Source: Blastobasis lacticolella
Lineage: Eukaryota > Arthropoda > Insecta > Lepidoptera > Blastobasidae
Direction of reading: 5' to 3'
Assembly: GCA_905147135.1 (NCBI GenBank)
Contig: LR990060.1
Span: 2,558,001 to 2,622,000, forward strand
Length of the DNA: 64,000 bases
In this document: piece by piece, positions 47,371-58,403 of the stretch
How positions within the stretch are numbered: the first letter of the stretch is position 1
How the letters are laid out: each line of letters opens with the position of its first letter
Position numbers and translations under genes: made by a program
The notes under the pieces: generated by a model
Told to the model about the DNA's origin: nothing
The model's input: the letters and a program-made list of their open reading frames with translations, nothing else
The model's database searches: none

Positions 47371-47754
47371 ATTATGATAATTACTTTCCTACATATTACA
47401 GCAACGGCATATAGGTTGTTGCACTTTTAATTCATAACTTTCGTGTTACTTTGACTGAAAGAGAGCATACATAATAAAGAGCATACTAGCCAAACTTAAT
47501 GCATAACTAACAGATTGTATTATTTTGCTCATATGCTATATTGTATTTATTACATACGGCATGTTTTATATGTTCTTCTCGTAGACTAGTGCGTTGCGAT
47601 TTAATTATCTGATAAGTTCTCACTGATACTGCTATCAGTGAGAACCTGTTATTGGCTTTATGTATTTATTTAAGTTTTATATGCTTGTATTTCCAAGCTG
47701 TTGGTCTTCCATATTAATAAATAAAAATAACCACGGCCGAAAAAAAGGTGTGTT

Positions 47755-47945
47755 ATAGGTGTGGACGTGTGTATTTGTGGCCCTGTGTATCTGTGGCTTT
47801 GTTTATCTAAGGCTCCCGAACGGATGGACAGATCTGGATACGGTTTTCTCTATTTGAAAAACATTGTTATTAGCTTTGTTTTAATAAAATCAGTGTAGTG
47901 TTTTAGAAAATATTTGAATAAATGTAAAATTGGTCGGGGTCCGAC
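47755..47945 (+). repeat. Family M copy 1
   Basis: CTGGATACGGTTTTCTCTAT, GTTTTAGAAAATATTTGA and TTGGTCGGGGT are shared with 50480-50710. Confidence 0.55.
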
Positions 47946-48074
47946 TTCTTCTGTTAGTTATTCCGTTTTGCATTTTCAAACACTGCGACGTCGCCGCGAC
48001 GTATCTAAATTCTCGCTTGCCTGTTTGTCTGTCGTACAACATAAAAAAATAACATTAAAAATAATAACAATCGT

Positions 48075-48230
48075 CTTCTTATTAATGTCCCGGCTGTGCA
48101 CTCGTTCGCGAGTGCTCGAGGTCCCACTTGATCATTATCCAGGATTTGGCAGATCAGATGCAGCGACTGCCATCTGACCTCCGTGAGCCTGTTAACGGGG
48201 GAGCCTGACCAGATTGGATCATGGTTATAT
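48075..48230 (-). repeat. SINE-A 3' part
   Basis: CTTATTAATGTCCCGGCTGT to GACCAGATTGGATCATGG. Confidence 0.65.
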
Positions 48231-48565
48231 TACAAAAACTCATTTACCACATCCAGTTTAAGTAATATGATTTTTATTTAGATTTTCTTGCAATGGGAAT
48301 TGTATGGTAATACTTACATTAAGTATTATAAAGTACAATACTATGATCATAAAAAACTCGTAGGTTAACACGATAATAAAGCGATATCTGACGAAACGCC
48401 GTTCATGGTACAGGGTCAGATGACAATCTTACGCTGTTCAACGCCGTATGGCCGGGCGCACTTTGGATGCGTTTTTCACGAATGCCAGTGAGCGAGCCGA
48501 GCTTGACTTTTGACATTAAGGTGAATAAAAATTCTGGACATTTTAAATCTTTAAAACGAGATACA
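48231..48565. other. Unassigned stretch
   Basis: On the minus strand a short hydrophobic frame (MIIVLYFIILN) precedes GTAAGT near 48315-48350, but its phase does not fit the first visible exon of the nrf-6-like gene. Confidence 0.3.
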
Positions 48566-48569
48566 CGAG

Positions 48570-48800
48570 TGAACCTTTGGCCGTGTGGTGTGCGGCAGAG
48601 TAGAATAGCACCAACCCCTTACACTCGTGGGTGTCGTTCAAGGCGACTAATGTTTTCAAGGAAAATGGGCAGCAGCGTTTTCCGTAGTTATATATATAAC
48701 ACTCCGATCTCCAGCCCTCCTGCCAAGCGTAGAGATTAGGGCAATACCCCATTTGTTGTAGAAGCCCTAAGTCCTGCAGTGGACTGTTATAGGCTGCGAA
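48570..48800 (+). repeat. Family B, with internal deletion
   Basis: TGGCCGTGTGGTGTGCGGCA, ACACTCGTGGGTGTCGTTCA and GTCCTGCAGTGGACTGTTAT. Confidence 0.72.
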
Positions 48801-49054
48801 TAAAACATTATTCTGCAAAGGCCTTTTTAAATTTGATTATTAATTAGGTCATACAAAATTATAAGCCTTGATGTCCTTGATGAGTGGCGTATGCACTAGA
48901 AGCAAAATACGAATTTAATAGGCAATAATTCATTTTAGACTCATCATCATCATCCTTGCGTTAGTCTCATATAACCAAGGGGTCATCTGGGTTCTCTTAT
49001 TTATACTATGTAGTGACTATAGCACCGTTTTTTACTTTGTCTCTATATAGTCGA

Positions 49055-49380
49055 TCAGTCCACTACTTGTTCTTAAGCCTCCTCCACATTAGTGGAAGGC
49101 ATTGCTGTCATCTCCACGCTTGGCGGGTTGGAGATCGCAGTGTGGAAAGTACTCCTACTCCGTTTTTATATTGGCAAGAGAGACACGATCAGACGGCCCA
49201 TCTGATGGTAAACCGTCCAGGGTAACTGCAACCTAAGAGAAGCAGATGCGGTGCCGACCTCTGAGGTACCTACCCGTAGACATGCCTTTCGAAGAACCCC
49301 ATGTTATAGTGCAAAGTATAGACTTTAGGATGGAGCTAGGGCGGTAAAAGCTTGCGATGCCCGTACGTTACTTTGTTTCC
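49055..49380. repeat. Family B tail then D-type repeat
   Basis: 49055-49145 is a minus family B piece (CACGCTTGGCGGGTTGGAGA). 49160-49330 is D-like (CATCTGATGGTAAACCG). Confidence 0.5.
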
Positions 49381-49544
49381 AGTCATCTAGATCATGTGAA
49401 TAAAATCTATTCCACCGTCGAAGTGTGCGGTGGCGGAAAAGTGATGGTAGCACACAATCTAACCAACCAACAAACTAAGTTAAACAGCGCCATAGCACAG
49501 GCAATCCACAATCCATAGATTCTTAAATGTCTCCGTTTCTTTTC

Positions 49545-49690
49545 TTTTTTCTTTTTTTTTATGTCATACGGTAGGCAAACAGGCAAGCGGGCTACCTGAT
49601 GGAAAGTGGTCACCACTGTCTATAGACATTAGCAACACCAAGAGTATCGCTAATGCGTTGCCCACCTCTATAACACGCCGCACGCTGTAT
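49545..49690 (+). repeat. Family D repeat
   Basis: GTCATACGGTAGGCAAACAG, GATGGAAAGTGGTCACCACT and GCTAATGCGTTGCCCACCTC. Confidence 0.65.
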
Positions 49691-49699
49691 AATATATTT

Positions 49700-49868
49700 T
49701 AACTAGTGGACCCAGCGCGACTACCTAACCTTTTTTTCGTAATTATAAACCTTTCTGTTGAATCACCCTATATATTCTTCAAAAATCGCATTAAAATCCG
49801 TTGCGTAGTTTAAAAGATCTAAGTGTAAATAGATACATTACACATAGAAGCGACTTTGTTTTATACTA
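49700..49868 (+). repeat. Family E copy
   Basis: AACTAGTGGACCCAGCGCGA to GAAGCGACTTTGTTTTATAC. Confidence 0.72.
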
Positions 49869-49909
49869 TGTGTAGCCCGTTCAGAATATTCGCCATTGTA
49901 CAGACAGTA

Positions 49910-50130
49910 AATAAATGTGCTTGTACAAATTCACATAGCGACATCTAGCCCCAAAGTAAGCAAAGCTTATGTTATGGATGTTAAATAACTGATAAACTAT
50001 TTATATACTTCATTTTAAATGCATACTACACCCAGACCCGTATTAGTTTGACCCGTCAATTTCTGCTCGGCCGGGAATCGAGTCCGGGACCTCTGCGTGG
50101 CGACCGGCATGTTAACCAACTGAACCAGGA
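49910..50130 (-). repeat. SINE-C
   Basis: GTACAAATTCACATAGCGAC to CATGTTAACCAACTGAACCA, with the B box in complement. Confidence 0.75.
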
Positions 50131-50479
50131 AACGTCTCTCTGGGGATTCAAACTTCTGGGAATCGTCTACAATACGAATTAGGCCCAGCGTTGGATGAAA
50201 TCAACATAAGTATGAAGACATAATTATGACATACATTCTGACATTACTTACGATGGCTAATAACTAACATAGTCGGCTTTTGCGACACCCGTAAATTGGA
50301 GAGGTTTGTTCTACTTTTTTTTGTTAACTATAGGTTTGCATTTGACCTCAACTCACCTGATGGAAAGCGACGATGAGGTCGAAGATGTAGGATGCATGCC
50401 TAGCAGATATATTATATAACTTATATTCTGTTCTACCGTGTATTATAGCACAAAGCGGTAGTCCAGCTTTTTTAACACC

Positions 50480-50710
50480 CGACGAAAAAAGATCGGTGTC
50501 ATCTGTGGCTTTGTGTGTCTGTCTGTGGCATCGTAGCTCCTAAACGAATTTACCGATTTGGATACAGTTTTCTCTATTTGAAAGCTAGTTTAATCGAGAT
50601 GGTTCTTAGCTTTGTTTCATTAAAATCGGTACAGTAGTTTAGAAAATATTTGAGTTTGAGTAAACTTGGTCGGGGGTTTTCCGATTATTGCTGTTAGTTA
50701 CGCGAGAACC
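50480..50710 (+). repeat. Family M copy 2
   Basis: CTGTGGCTTTGTGTGTCTGT, TTGGATACAGTTTTCTCTAT and AACTTGGTCGGGGG. Confidence 0.55.
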
Positions 50711-51260
50711 TGACGGAAAGTGCTTTAAAACTATTATAAAGGTCTCTACTGCCAAGGCCACCATTTAAAATTATATTATTTGGCTGCGGTATTCTGTAAG
50801 ATGGAGGTACTGCCCAGTCCCAGGATATCCTTCTATTCCTTGCCTTTTTAGAAACAGAAATGTTTATTTGCCTATAAATTAACAGATTTTTGTAACAATG
50901 TATGTTTAATATAAAAGTTCCTTATAGACAGATTTGTCCATGACACAGCCTATAGGTGAAGGTGACACCCACACCTGCTGATATTCTGTCATGACTAAAA
51001 ATCACCAAGTAGGTCATTACAATTTACTTCAATACAAAAGTATCATCACGAAAACTAGCTCATTGGTCATCACCAGAAACCGTGACCTAGACTTTCGATC
51101 CAGCTTAAATTCATTTCTTAAAGAGTGTCTGTAGTTTTACTGTTGCCCACAACATCATAAGTGTAAAACCGTATCACCATGCCTGCTCGGTAACTTGTAG
51201 AAAAATTATTCGGTGTTTACCCCTAACATACAAAGTTAAACATTTTTCCTCTTTATAATA
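50711..51260. other. Unassigned stretch
   Basis: No gene or known repeat is recognised. Confidence 0.35.
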
Positions 51261-51262
51261 TT

Positions 51263-51580
51263 ACTAGTGAACCCGGCGCGACTTCGTTCGCGTACTCCTA
51301 CTTTAAACCTACCTACACTTTTTTTAGGATCCTATCTTACAAAATTTAAAATATATCCTCTTTATAATTACCAGTAGACCGGCGCAACTTCGTTCGCACC
51401 AAACCTGCTTTATCGCTACCTACCTTTTTTTCTTGCTTAAAACCTTCCTCATGAACCAGTATATCTATTGTTAAAAACTGCAAATAAAATCAGTTGCGTA
51501 GTTTAAAAGATGTACGTGTTCACAGATACATAGGGACAGACGCCGGAAAGCGACTCTGTTTTAAACTATGTATAAAAGTA
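51263..51580 (+). repeat. Two family E copies in tandem
   Basis: GTGAACCCGGCGCGACTTCG begins a truncated copy, followed at 51370 by AGTAGACCGGCGCAACTTCG and a fuller copy to AAAGCGACTCTGTTTTAAAC. Confidence 0.65.
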
Positions 51581-52068
51581 CGTTTAGGCCAGGCTATAAT
51601 TTTTTATATACTATGTAAAGATAAAGAAGTACCTATACGCCTCTCATCACACTCTGATGTTAATTAGTTTGAGTGCCAAGAAAATAACAACAGAGAAGAT
51701 TTTGTTTGCCCCACGTTTCTTAATGGCGCACCTATGTGTTATTAACACGCACCAAGGTGATAAGTGGTAAAGCCTGCCTGCCAATCAACTGTTATTAAGT
51801 CGTTGATTCGTAGTAAAATTCGAAAACATTTAACGTAATCGACAAAAAATCGGAAACTCCTGATGAAATCTACGTAATGAAATCATCTTGGCGGAACCGG
51901 AGCTACTATCTGTGCCGCAGAGAGACACGCAGAGACACAGATCACGATACACGTGAGTTACACAGAGCCACATATACACATGTTAATCTCTTTTGTCGTC
52001 GGACGTTCAAAGGGAACGGTCTACGAAATTCATCGCTGGGTGTTACTTAATGAAGATCTAATTAACAT
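51581..52068. other. Unassigned stretch
   Basis: No gene or known repeat is recognised. Confidence 0.35.
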
Positions 52069-52069
52069 A

Positions 52070-52315
52070 TAACCTTGGCGTTAATGTCCGGGTTGTGCTC
52101 TCGCGCACGAGGGCCCGGGCCTTGACCGTGATCCAGGATTCGGCAGGTCTGGTAATTACAGTGGAGCGACTGCCATCTGACCCCCGTGACGCTGCTACCA
52201 AGGGAACCAGAACCTTACCAGATTGGACCATGGTTACACAGTCGCCTGAATGTGCAGGTTTCATCACGATGTTTTCCCTCACCGTAAGAGCATCGGTTAG
52301 CATTAAACTACATCT
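52070..52315 (-). repeat. SINE-A without head
   Basis: CCTTGGCGTTAATGTCCGGG to CCCTCACCGTAAGAGCATCG. Confidence 0.75.
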
Positions 52316-52450
52316 GTACATGGTTCATTACGGAGGTTCGATTTCCATACTGAATTTATTTTTCCATTCGTTTGAATCTTTGAGTGCCGATCACCATTCA
52401 AGTATTGTCAGTTCGAACCCTGTACGTTCGCGCGCACTGTAAATCCCCAT

Positions 52451-53654
52451 TGACGTATTATGTCAGATTTGCAGAATGCCAGATTGGAAAAATGTCAGAT
52501 TAGCAATTTTGACAGTTTACCGGAATGCCAAATTTTCACGTGACTTGTTAACATGGGATCGTCGACCATTCATATGGCGTAGCGCTAAAGAGGATTAAGC
52601 AGGTCGGCAGTTTCGCCGGCCCAAAGATGGGAGCAATACTTCATAAATGAAGCCGCACCTGTTTCTTATAAATGTCTTCAAAGGAAAATTAAAGTGATGG
52701 CTAACTGAACAAACATTCATTCATTTCTTCACCAAGGATAATTTTAGTTGAATATTTCCAATAAGCAGTAAAATTTAATAATGAATATTTATATTTTTAA
52801 TCAATTGTTTGGCATTGTTTTATTATTATTTTACATTATAATAATGGCCTGTACATACTTTTAATGCGTTATTTGACATTATTTATTATTATTTTGACAT
52901 TGTAATAATTATCTTTATCTACTTTCATATATTGCTCGACTATTTAGTATTATAGATATTACTATCAATGTAATAATTATATGCTACTTTAAGTATTTTA
53001 TATAATTAAATATTGACATGCAGGAAAACCAAGATTCGGATATATAAAACAGTTATTACACCAATCTTGATGTACGGATGTGAGGCTTGGACACTGACTC
53101 TTAAGGAGGAGAACAAGTTATTGGTCGCTGAACGTAAGATCTTTCGGAAAATTATGGGGCCAAAACAGAGGGAATACGGCATGTGGAAGAGGAGAAAGAA
53201 CGAGGAGGTGGAACAGCTTATTTCCGAACCCAATATTCTGGGAGAGACCAAGGCCGCAAGACTGCGCTGGCTTGGCCACGTGGAGAGAATGGGGGAGGAT
53301 CGCGCTGTAAGGAGAGCATATGTGGGTCTGCCGAGCGGACGTCGACCGGTCGGGCGATCCAGATTTCGCTGGGGGAATTAAGTCCTGAAAGACCTGCACG
53401 CACTAGGAATCCTCGATTGGCAGGAGATGGCACAGGATAGGGCGAGGTGACGATCTCTGGTGTCAGAGGCCAAGATCCACTTTGCGTCGCTGAGCCAGCG
53501 CAGTAAGTAAGTAAATATTGACATGTAATATATAAATCAACTGATACTAATTATGACCCATCGCCATCCTTTTGCCTAATACCGAAATGTCACGTGAAAA
53601 ATGAATCTGGCATTCTGCTAATCTGGCATTTTATTAATCTGACATAATACGTCA
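52451..53654. mobile_element. TIR element carrying a nested LINE
   Basis: Perfect 19-bp terminal inverted repeats TGACGTATTATGTCAGATT (52451-52469 and 53636-53654) are followed by subterminal GCAGAATGCCAGATT and TTCACGTGAC blocks present at both ends. The native interior is AT-rich with no transposase. No clear target duplication is visible. Length without the nested insert is about 700 bp. Confidence 0.75.
53021..53512 (+). mobile_element. 5'-truncated RTE-type LINE (type iii) with 13-bp target duplication
   Basis: The insert is bounded by AAATATTGACATG at 53008-53020 and 53513-53525 and ends in a GTAAGTAAGTAA tail. It encodes the end of a LINE reverse transcriptase: KIRIYKTVITPILMYGCEAW, ARLRWLGHVERMGEDRAVRR and SGRRPVGRSRFRW. 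In-frame TAA (after FRWGN) and TGA (after AQDRAR) interrupt the ending LVSEAKIHFASLSQRSK, so the copy is dead. Confidence 0.85.
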
Positions 53655-53659
53655 AAACG

Positions 53660-54475
53660 AAATGTTTCTGAACACGGGTTGACTTATTCCATTGATGTAC
53701 CTATGTATCATTCATTGATTTAATCATTCATTAAGCGATTTAAATACATATCACGTTAAATTAATGTCAATAATACAGCTGTAAACATAAAGTAATTCAC
53801 AAGCATGCTTCGTCCAAAATGAGGGTAATAAATGAACGTCAAAGAAATAGTGAAATAGTAATCAGCAGTATAATTATAATCTGCTGCGATTAATTGCTGT
53901 GGTCAAAAGTGCCTTTTATTAAAGCTGTATTGCCGCGCTGAATTGCCAACGAAATCCGCTTGACTTAATCCATTTCCTCGCAGACGACGACCCACTTCGC
54001 TAATAAACATTTTAGCCTCCGAATGCATGCAGCAATGTATCATTTGTATCTGACTATACTGAGCTGTGTCGTTCCAATGAATGGCCCCTGTCCGTGAGAC
54101 CGCTCTTTCGATGACCGTGAGTGAATACACATAATATCATTAATTTTATTTCTTAACAGTTTTGGTAATTCGAGCTTAGTCCTATTTTTAGACTGGTTTC
54201 CGCGAGTGAACTGCCTTGATGTTGCAACGAACATACGCGAAAAGACCGAGCGTACACAATATGTAGGCCTACGCGGCTTAGAGTGTTGCAATAAGGTCAT
54301 TAGTTGGCGATTTTTTACTAGTTTAATTACAACAACCTAAAGCATTATTGCAAAAATATGTTAATAATCGATAGGTATAGCATGTTATTTCAAAATAAAG
54401 TTAACTTCGTAAATGGTATAGTAGTACACAAATATAAAATCAGTCCAAATTGACTTGTTTTATTTGTTTATGGAA
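53660..54475. other. Unassigned stretch
   Basis: It holds only short frames without family signature. Confidence 0.35.
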
Positions 54476-54479
54476 ATTA

Positions 54480-54610
54480 GGTATTTAAATGGATAATTTG
54501 CAGCAGTACCTATTCGTTGAAATACACATAATATGTGTTTCTTACATAATTCAAGACAATGTTCGTAGCGTGATTGATAAGACAAGTCGGTCTAGACAGA
54601 TCATAGTTTC
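54480..54610 (+). repeat. Family H copy 2
   Basis: GTATTTAAATGGATAATTTG, GTAGCGTGATTGATAAGACA and GACAGATCATAGTTT; lacks the hairpin seen at 5957. Confidence 0.55.
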
Positions 54611-54764
54611 AAATTTTTTAAATAACTGTGTGGCCTTGGGATAATTTGAATAATTGAGAAAGATGATCTATTTGGACCATGGTGGAAATGGACGTGGAAC
54701 TATGTGGTCTCTGCATACCTCTACAAGAAAAAATCATGACTTTATAAATAAATAAAATAATGTT

Positions 54765-54945
54765 TGGATCATGGCCACACATTCAGTCGCAGTTTCAACA
54801 CGATGTTTTCTCTCATCGTAGGTGTTCAGCTAACGTACATACCTCAGAAAAGCCTTGCACATACTTCAGAACCTTAGACCTCGGAGTACGAGTCTAACCG
54901 TTAGTCTACCTTTTCACCATTAGTCCACCGACGCTTCTCTATTCA
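54765..54945 (-). repeat. SINE-A, degraded
   Basis: TTGGATCATGGCCACACATT, GATGTTTTCTCTCATCGTAG and the head remnant CCATTAGTCCACCGACGCTT. Confidence 0.6.
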
Positions 54946-55109
54946 GATGTTCGTAATTTTCTCCGAATCATAATTATATTCACGATCAGGTACTTTATGT
55001 TTAATATTGAAAATTCGTGATACGAATGCTATTCGTGATTTGATTCACGATTTTCGTCAGCTATGGCCTTTAAACTAGTGCCAATGTAAAAACGACTAAT
55101 TGCTATTGG

Positions 55110-55300
55110 TCACGCGACCAACGAAATTGGCGTTTTGTATGACGAAAATGACGGAAAGTATAATTTTCAAACAAGCAAATTTTGTAATTGTTTTTAAATT
55201 GGAAATCGTTTATAATGAAACTTTAAGCTAACTAGTACATACCATTCATTATGATAACTACCCTTGTCATAAAATTACACCTCGGCAAAACTGACACAAG
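55110..55300 (+). repeat. Family K copy
   Basis: ATTGGCGTTTTGTATGACGA, TATAATTTTCAAACAAGCAA and GTACATACCATTCATTATGA, the same flank that family B split at 13994. Confidence 0.6.
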
Positions 55301-55389
55301 TAATTTGTGACCCTGTTAAAAAGGGAACCTAACATTACACGCGTTACAAATTAGTCGCCTCTGAATTTAAGCTATCCTATTTAAAAAAC

Positions 55390-55720
55390 TTTTAAGTAAA
55401 TATCAAAGTTGTGCCCTCGCCTGAGAGCTAGGGGTCCGCATTGACCATGATCCAAAATTTGGCAGATCGGGTAATTACATTGGAGCAACTGGCGGCAGAG
55501 CTCCGTGGCCCTGTTACCAGGGGAACCTAACCAGATTAGATCATGGTTACAAATTCAGTCGCCACGAATAAAAGGGTTTTCCCTCACCGTAAGAGCATCG
55601 ATTAGTGTTAAACTAATATACATGACTCAAAAAAGAGTCATTGGTACATGGCGACACTGGGGTTCGAACCCGGTCCCTCTCGCTTACGAGTCGGACTCCT
55701 TAACAATTTGATTAACCTCA
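55390..55720 (-). repeat. SINE-A
   Basis: TGTGCCCTCGCCTGAGAGCT to the head in complement (B box GGGTTCGAACCCC). Confidence 0.75.
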
Positions 55721-56155
55721 ACCACAAATATCCTATTTATTATTTGTAAAATACACACACCTCGAACCTTGAACCGGTAAATCGTTCTATAAAACTTTGC
55801 AGCTGAATGTACACGTTGCAACACTGTACCAAACGTGTTTTCGTGCAGAAACCCATCTAAAAATAGTACCAAGTAAATCTTGAACGGTCAAAATAACGGA
55901 TCTGTGTTTTGTGCCATGTCTAAGCCAAGGTCGCCATAAGTGCGATCTCTTAGTCGAATGCCATTGTATGTCGTAACTAGTCAAATTCTATACAAGTTCA
56001 TGTTTGCGATTGTATGTGTTGAACGTGTTTTGGTCTCGTGTGAAATCTGTTCAATGCTTTTCTTATGTGTGAATTAGTAGATATCACGCACGACTGTCAA
56101 TAGAGTCGTTCAAATATTTAAATGGCTGTTTTGCAGCTAGTGAACAGAACAATGA
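55721..56155. other. Unassigned stretch
   Basis: No gene or repeat is recognised. Confidence 0.35.
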
Positions 56156-56159
56156 TCCA

Positions 56160-56308
56160 AGGTAAGGTTCACCTTGTTAACACCGTCACGAAGGTCAGAT
56201 GGCATTCACTCCACAGTTATCATCTGATCTGCCAAATCCTGGATTCGAGTCGAGGGGGACCCCGGGCGCAGAGAGCAAAACCGGGACATTAACGCCAAGA
56301 TGATTATT
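56160..56308 (+). repeat. SINE-A 3' part
   Basis: CACGAAGGTCAGATGGCATT to GACATTAACGCCAAGATGAT. Confidence 0.65.
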
Positions 56309-56312
56309 ATTA

Positions 56313-56525
56313 CACTAGTGAACCCGGCGCGACTTCGTTCGCATACACCTTCTTTACCCCTACGTACCCCTTTTTTCTTACCTAAAAACCTTCCCCTTGA
56401 ATCACTCTATCTATTGTTGAAAACCGCATTTAAATCCGTTACGTAGTTTAAAAGATCTAAGCTTACATCCTTAGATACATAAGGACGGATGGCGCGAAGC
56501 CTCTTTGTTTTATGCTTTGTATGAA
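56313..56525 (+). repeat. Family E, full length
   Basis: CACTAGTGAACCCGGCGCGA, the inner block CTTTACCCCTACGTACCCCT, TCTATTGTTGAAAACCGCAT and AGCCTCTTTGTTTTATGCTT. The C-rich inner block is the unexpanded counterpart of the 28952 minisatellite. Confidence 0.75.
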
Positions 56526-56568
56526 TGTATAGATTAATACAGCCAGGCATTAGACCGTCGCCCGTTGC

Positions 56569-56830
56569 CCGTGTGGTGTCCGGCAGAGTAGAATAGCACC
56601 AACCCCTTACACTCGTGGCTGTCGTACAAGGCGACTAATGTCTTCTAGACAAAAGATCAAGAGTCTCCGTAGTCTGGAAAATGGGCAGCAGCATTTTCAT
56701 TGTTATATTTAAACACTGCGATCTCCAACCCGCCTGCCAAGCGTGGAGATTATGGCAATAACCTTCCCTTTCGTGGGAGGGGCCGTAAGTCCTGCAGTGG
56801 ACTGTTACGGGCTGTGTTGATGATTGGACC
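56569..56830 (+). repeat. Family B, full length
   Basis: CCGTGTGGTGTCCGGCAGAG to GGGCTGTGTTGATGATTG. Confidence 0.82.
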
Positions 56831-56834
56831 GTTG

Positions 56835-57115
56835 TATCACCTGGTGGTAAGTGACGATGCGGCCGAAGATGGAGCATGCCTGTGTAGGAACAGCCCATTC
56901 ACCCTAGCCTTGAAGGCGTCCAGATTATAAAGATCAGAGAACACATTCGCAGGCTACATTTTCCACACATTATAAAGCACCTGCTGCTGGTTCTTCCAAA
57001 ACTTCGATATAAGGATGAAGCGTTCGGCAGGATCGCGTTTCTTGATAGCGGAAAGGAGCCCGCGGAATAAAGTCGTGCAAGTGCTGCTGAGAATCCAACC
57101 GGCATCCTCCATACA
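56835..57115 (-). repeat. Family G LINE C-terminus
   Basis: GAAGATGGAGCATGCCTGTG, CACCCTAGCCTTGAAGGCGT and a long minus-sense remainder with frame breaks. Confidence 0.6.
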
Positions 57116-57124
57116 CAAGCCGAC

Positions 57125-57350
57125 GACGACCTAAGTGGCTCAAAGGTCCCGGGTTCGATTCCCGGCCAGGCAGAAATTGAAATGATGAATTTCAATTTCT
57201 GTTACGGGTCTGGGTGTTCTATGTATAATAAGTATGTATTTAAAAAGAAAAAGTATTTAAGTAGTATATCAGTTATCTCGCACCCATAGTACAAGCTTTG
57301 CTTAGTTTGGGGCTAGATGGCGCTGTGTGAATTTGTCCACGAATATTTAT
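57125..57350 (+). repeat. SINE-C, full length
   Basis: CCTAAGTGGCTCAAAGGTCC (head shortened), GGGTTCGATTCCCGGC and GGGCTAGATGGCGCTGTGTG. Confidence 0.82.
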
Positions 57351-57354
57351 TTAT

Positions 57355-57535
57355 ATTTATATTTTTTATTTGTTATGGGTCTAGGTGTTTTATGTATAAT
57401 AAGTTTATATTTTAAAAATTTATAAGTAGTTTTACAGTTTTCTAGCACCCCTAACACAAGCTTTGCTTACTTTGAGGCTAGATGGTGGTGTGTGTTCTAA
57501 GAATTGTCCAAGCATATTTATTCATTTATAAGCCT
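57355..57535 (+). repeat. SINE-C body, second copy
   Basis: TTGTTATGGGTCTAGGTGTT and GCTTTGCTTACTTTGAGGCT; directly behind the previous copy. Confidence 0.65.
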
Positions 57536-57814
57536 CTTTGAAATATAAGCCACCTTACTATCACTTACTGGTCAGTTACGTAAACAGCACAATTATCACA
57601 GCCCGCTTTTAATTTAATCTCTGTCGTAGTTATGATTGAGTAGTAATGAACCATTGTGTAAGCGTAGTTATACACATTTAATCTGCGTAATACAAGAAAT
57701 GGTTTCTAATCTATTACAATTTGAAATGTGATAGATTGCATGTTCTTTTTTCTTATTTTATCATGCAAAAACGGCTAAATGTACTTATGTAGATGAAAGA
57801 CATAAAAAAAATGT

Positions 57815-58285
57815 TGGCGTTAATGTCCCGTTTACGCTCTCTAGCACGAGGGCCCGGGGTCCGCCTTGACCATGATTCAGGAATTGGTCATTACAGTGGA
57901 GCTACTACCATCTGGGCTCCGTGACCCTGCTACCAGGGGAACCTGACCAGATTGGATCATGGTTACGAGATGAGAGGCATACTATAGGTAATGATAATAA
58001 TACATATGCCAAAGTAAGCAAGCCTTGTGGTATTGGTATTAGGACATTAAATATCTCTTAATCAATAAAGAAATTTTGATTATGGTTTAGTCTCAGGAAA
58101 TTAATTAGATTGGATCATGTTTCATCACGGTGATTTCCCTCACCGTAAGAGCATCGGTTAGTATTCAACTAATGTTCGTAACTCAGAAAGAGTCATTGGT
58201 ACATGGCCGCAGCGGGATTCGAATCCGGTACCTCTCACTTACGAGTCGGATACCCTAACCGCTCGGCCACCGACGCTCCTATAAA
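57815..58285 (-). repeat. SINE-A split by an insertion
   Basis: 57815-57962 is the 3' half and 58108-58285 the 5' half with head (B box GGATTCGAATCC). The ~145-bp insert is bordered by GATTGGATCATG on both sides and contains a minus SINE-C scrap (GCCAAAGTAAGCAAGCC). Confidence 0.7.
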
Positions 58286-58403
58286 TGATATAATGTATGT
58301 GATCCTATATGTGAATACAATAAATGTATGAAAATAAATTTATGAATGTTCACCAATATCGCCGTTCGGACTAAGTTTTAACCATAGGCAAGGCATTAAA
58401 TAA

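Noticed and set aside
48300..48365. Signal-peptide first exon of the nrf-6-like gene (MIIVLYFIILN before GTAAGT, minus)
   Set aside because: It ends in phase 0 whereas the first visible exon needs phase 1; the other two frames contain stops.
50240..50290. Alternative first exon (MLVISH then GTAAGT, minus)
   Set aside because: The phase fits, but six residues cannot make a signal peptide and the upstream frame is not hydrophobic.
53118..53433. Minus-strand and second plus-frame ORFs over the RTE fragment
   Set aside because: Shadows of the LINE C-terminal frame on the plus strand.
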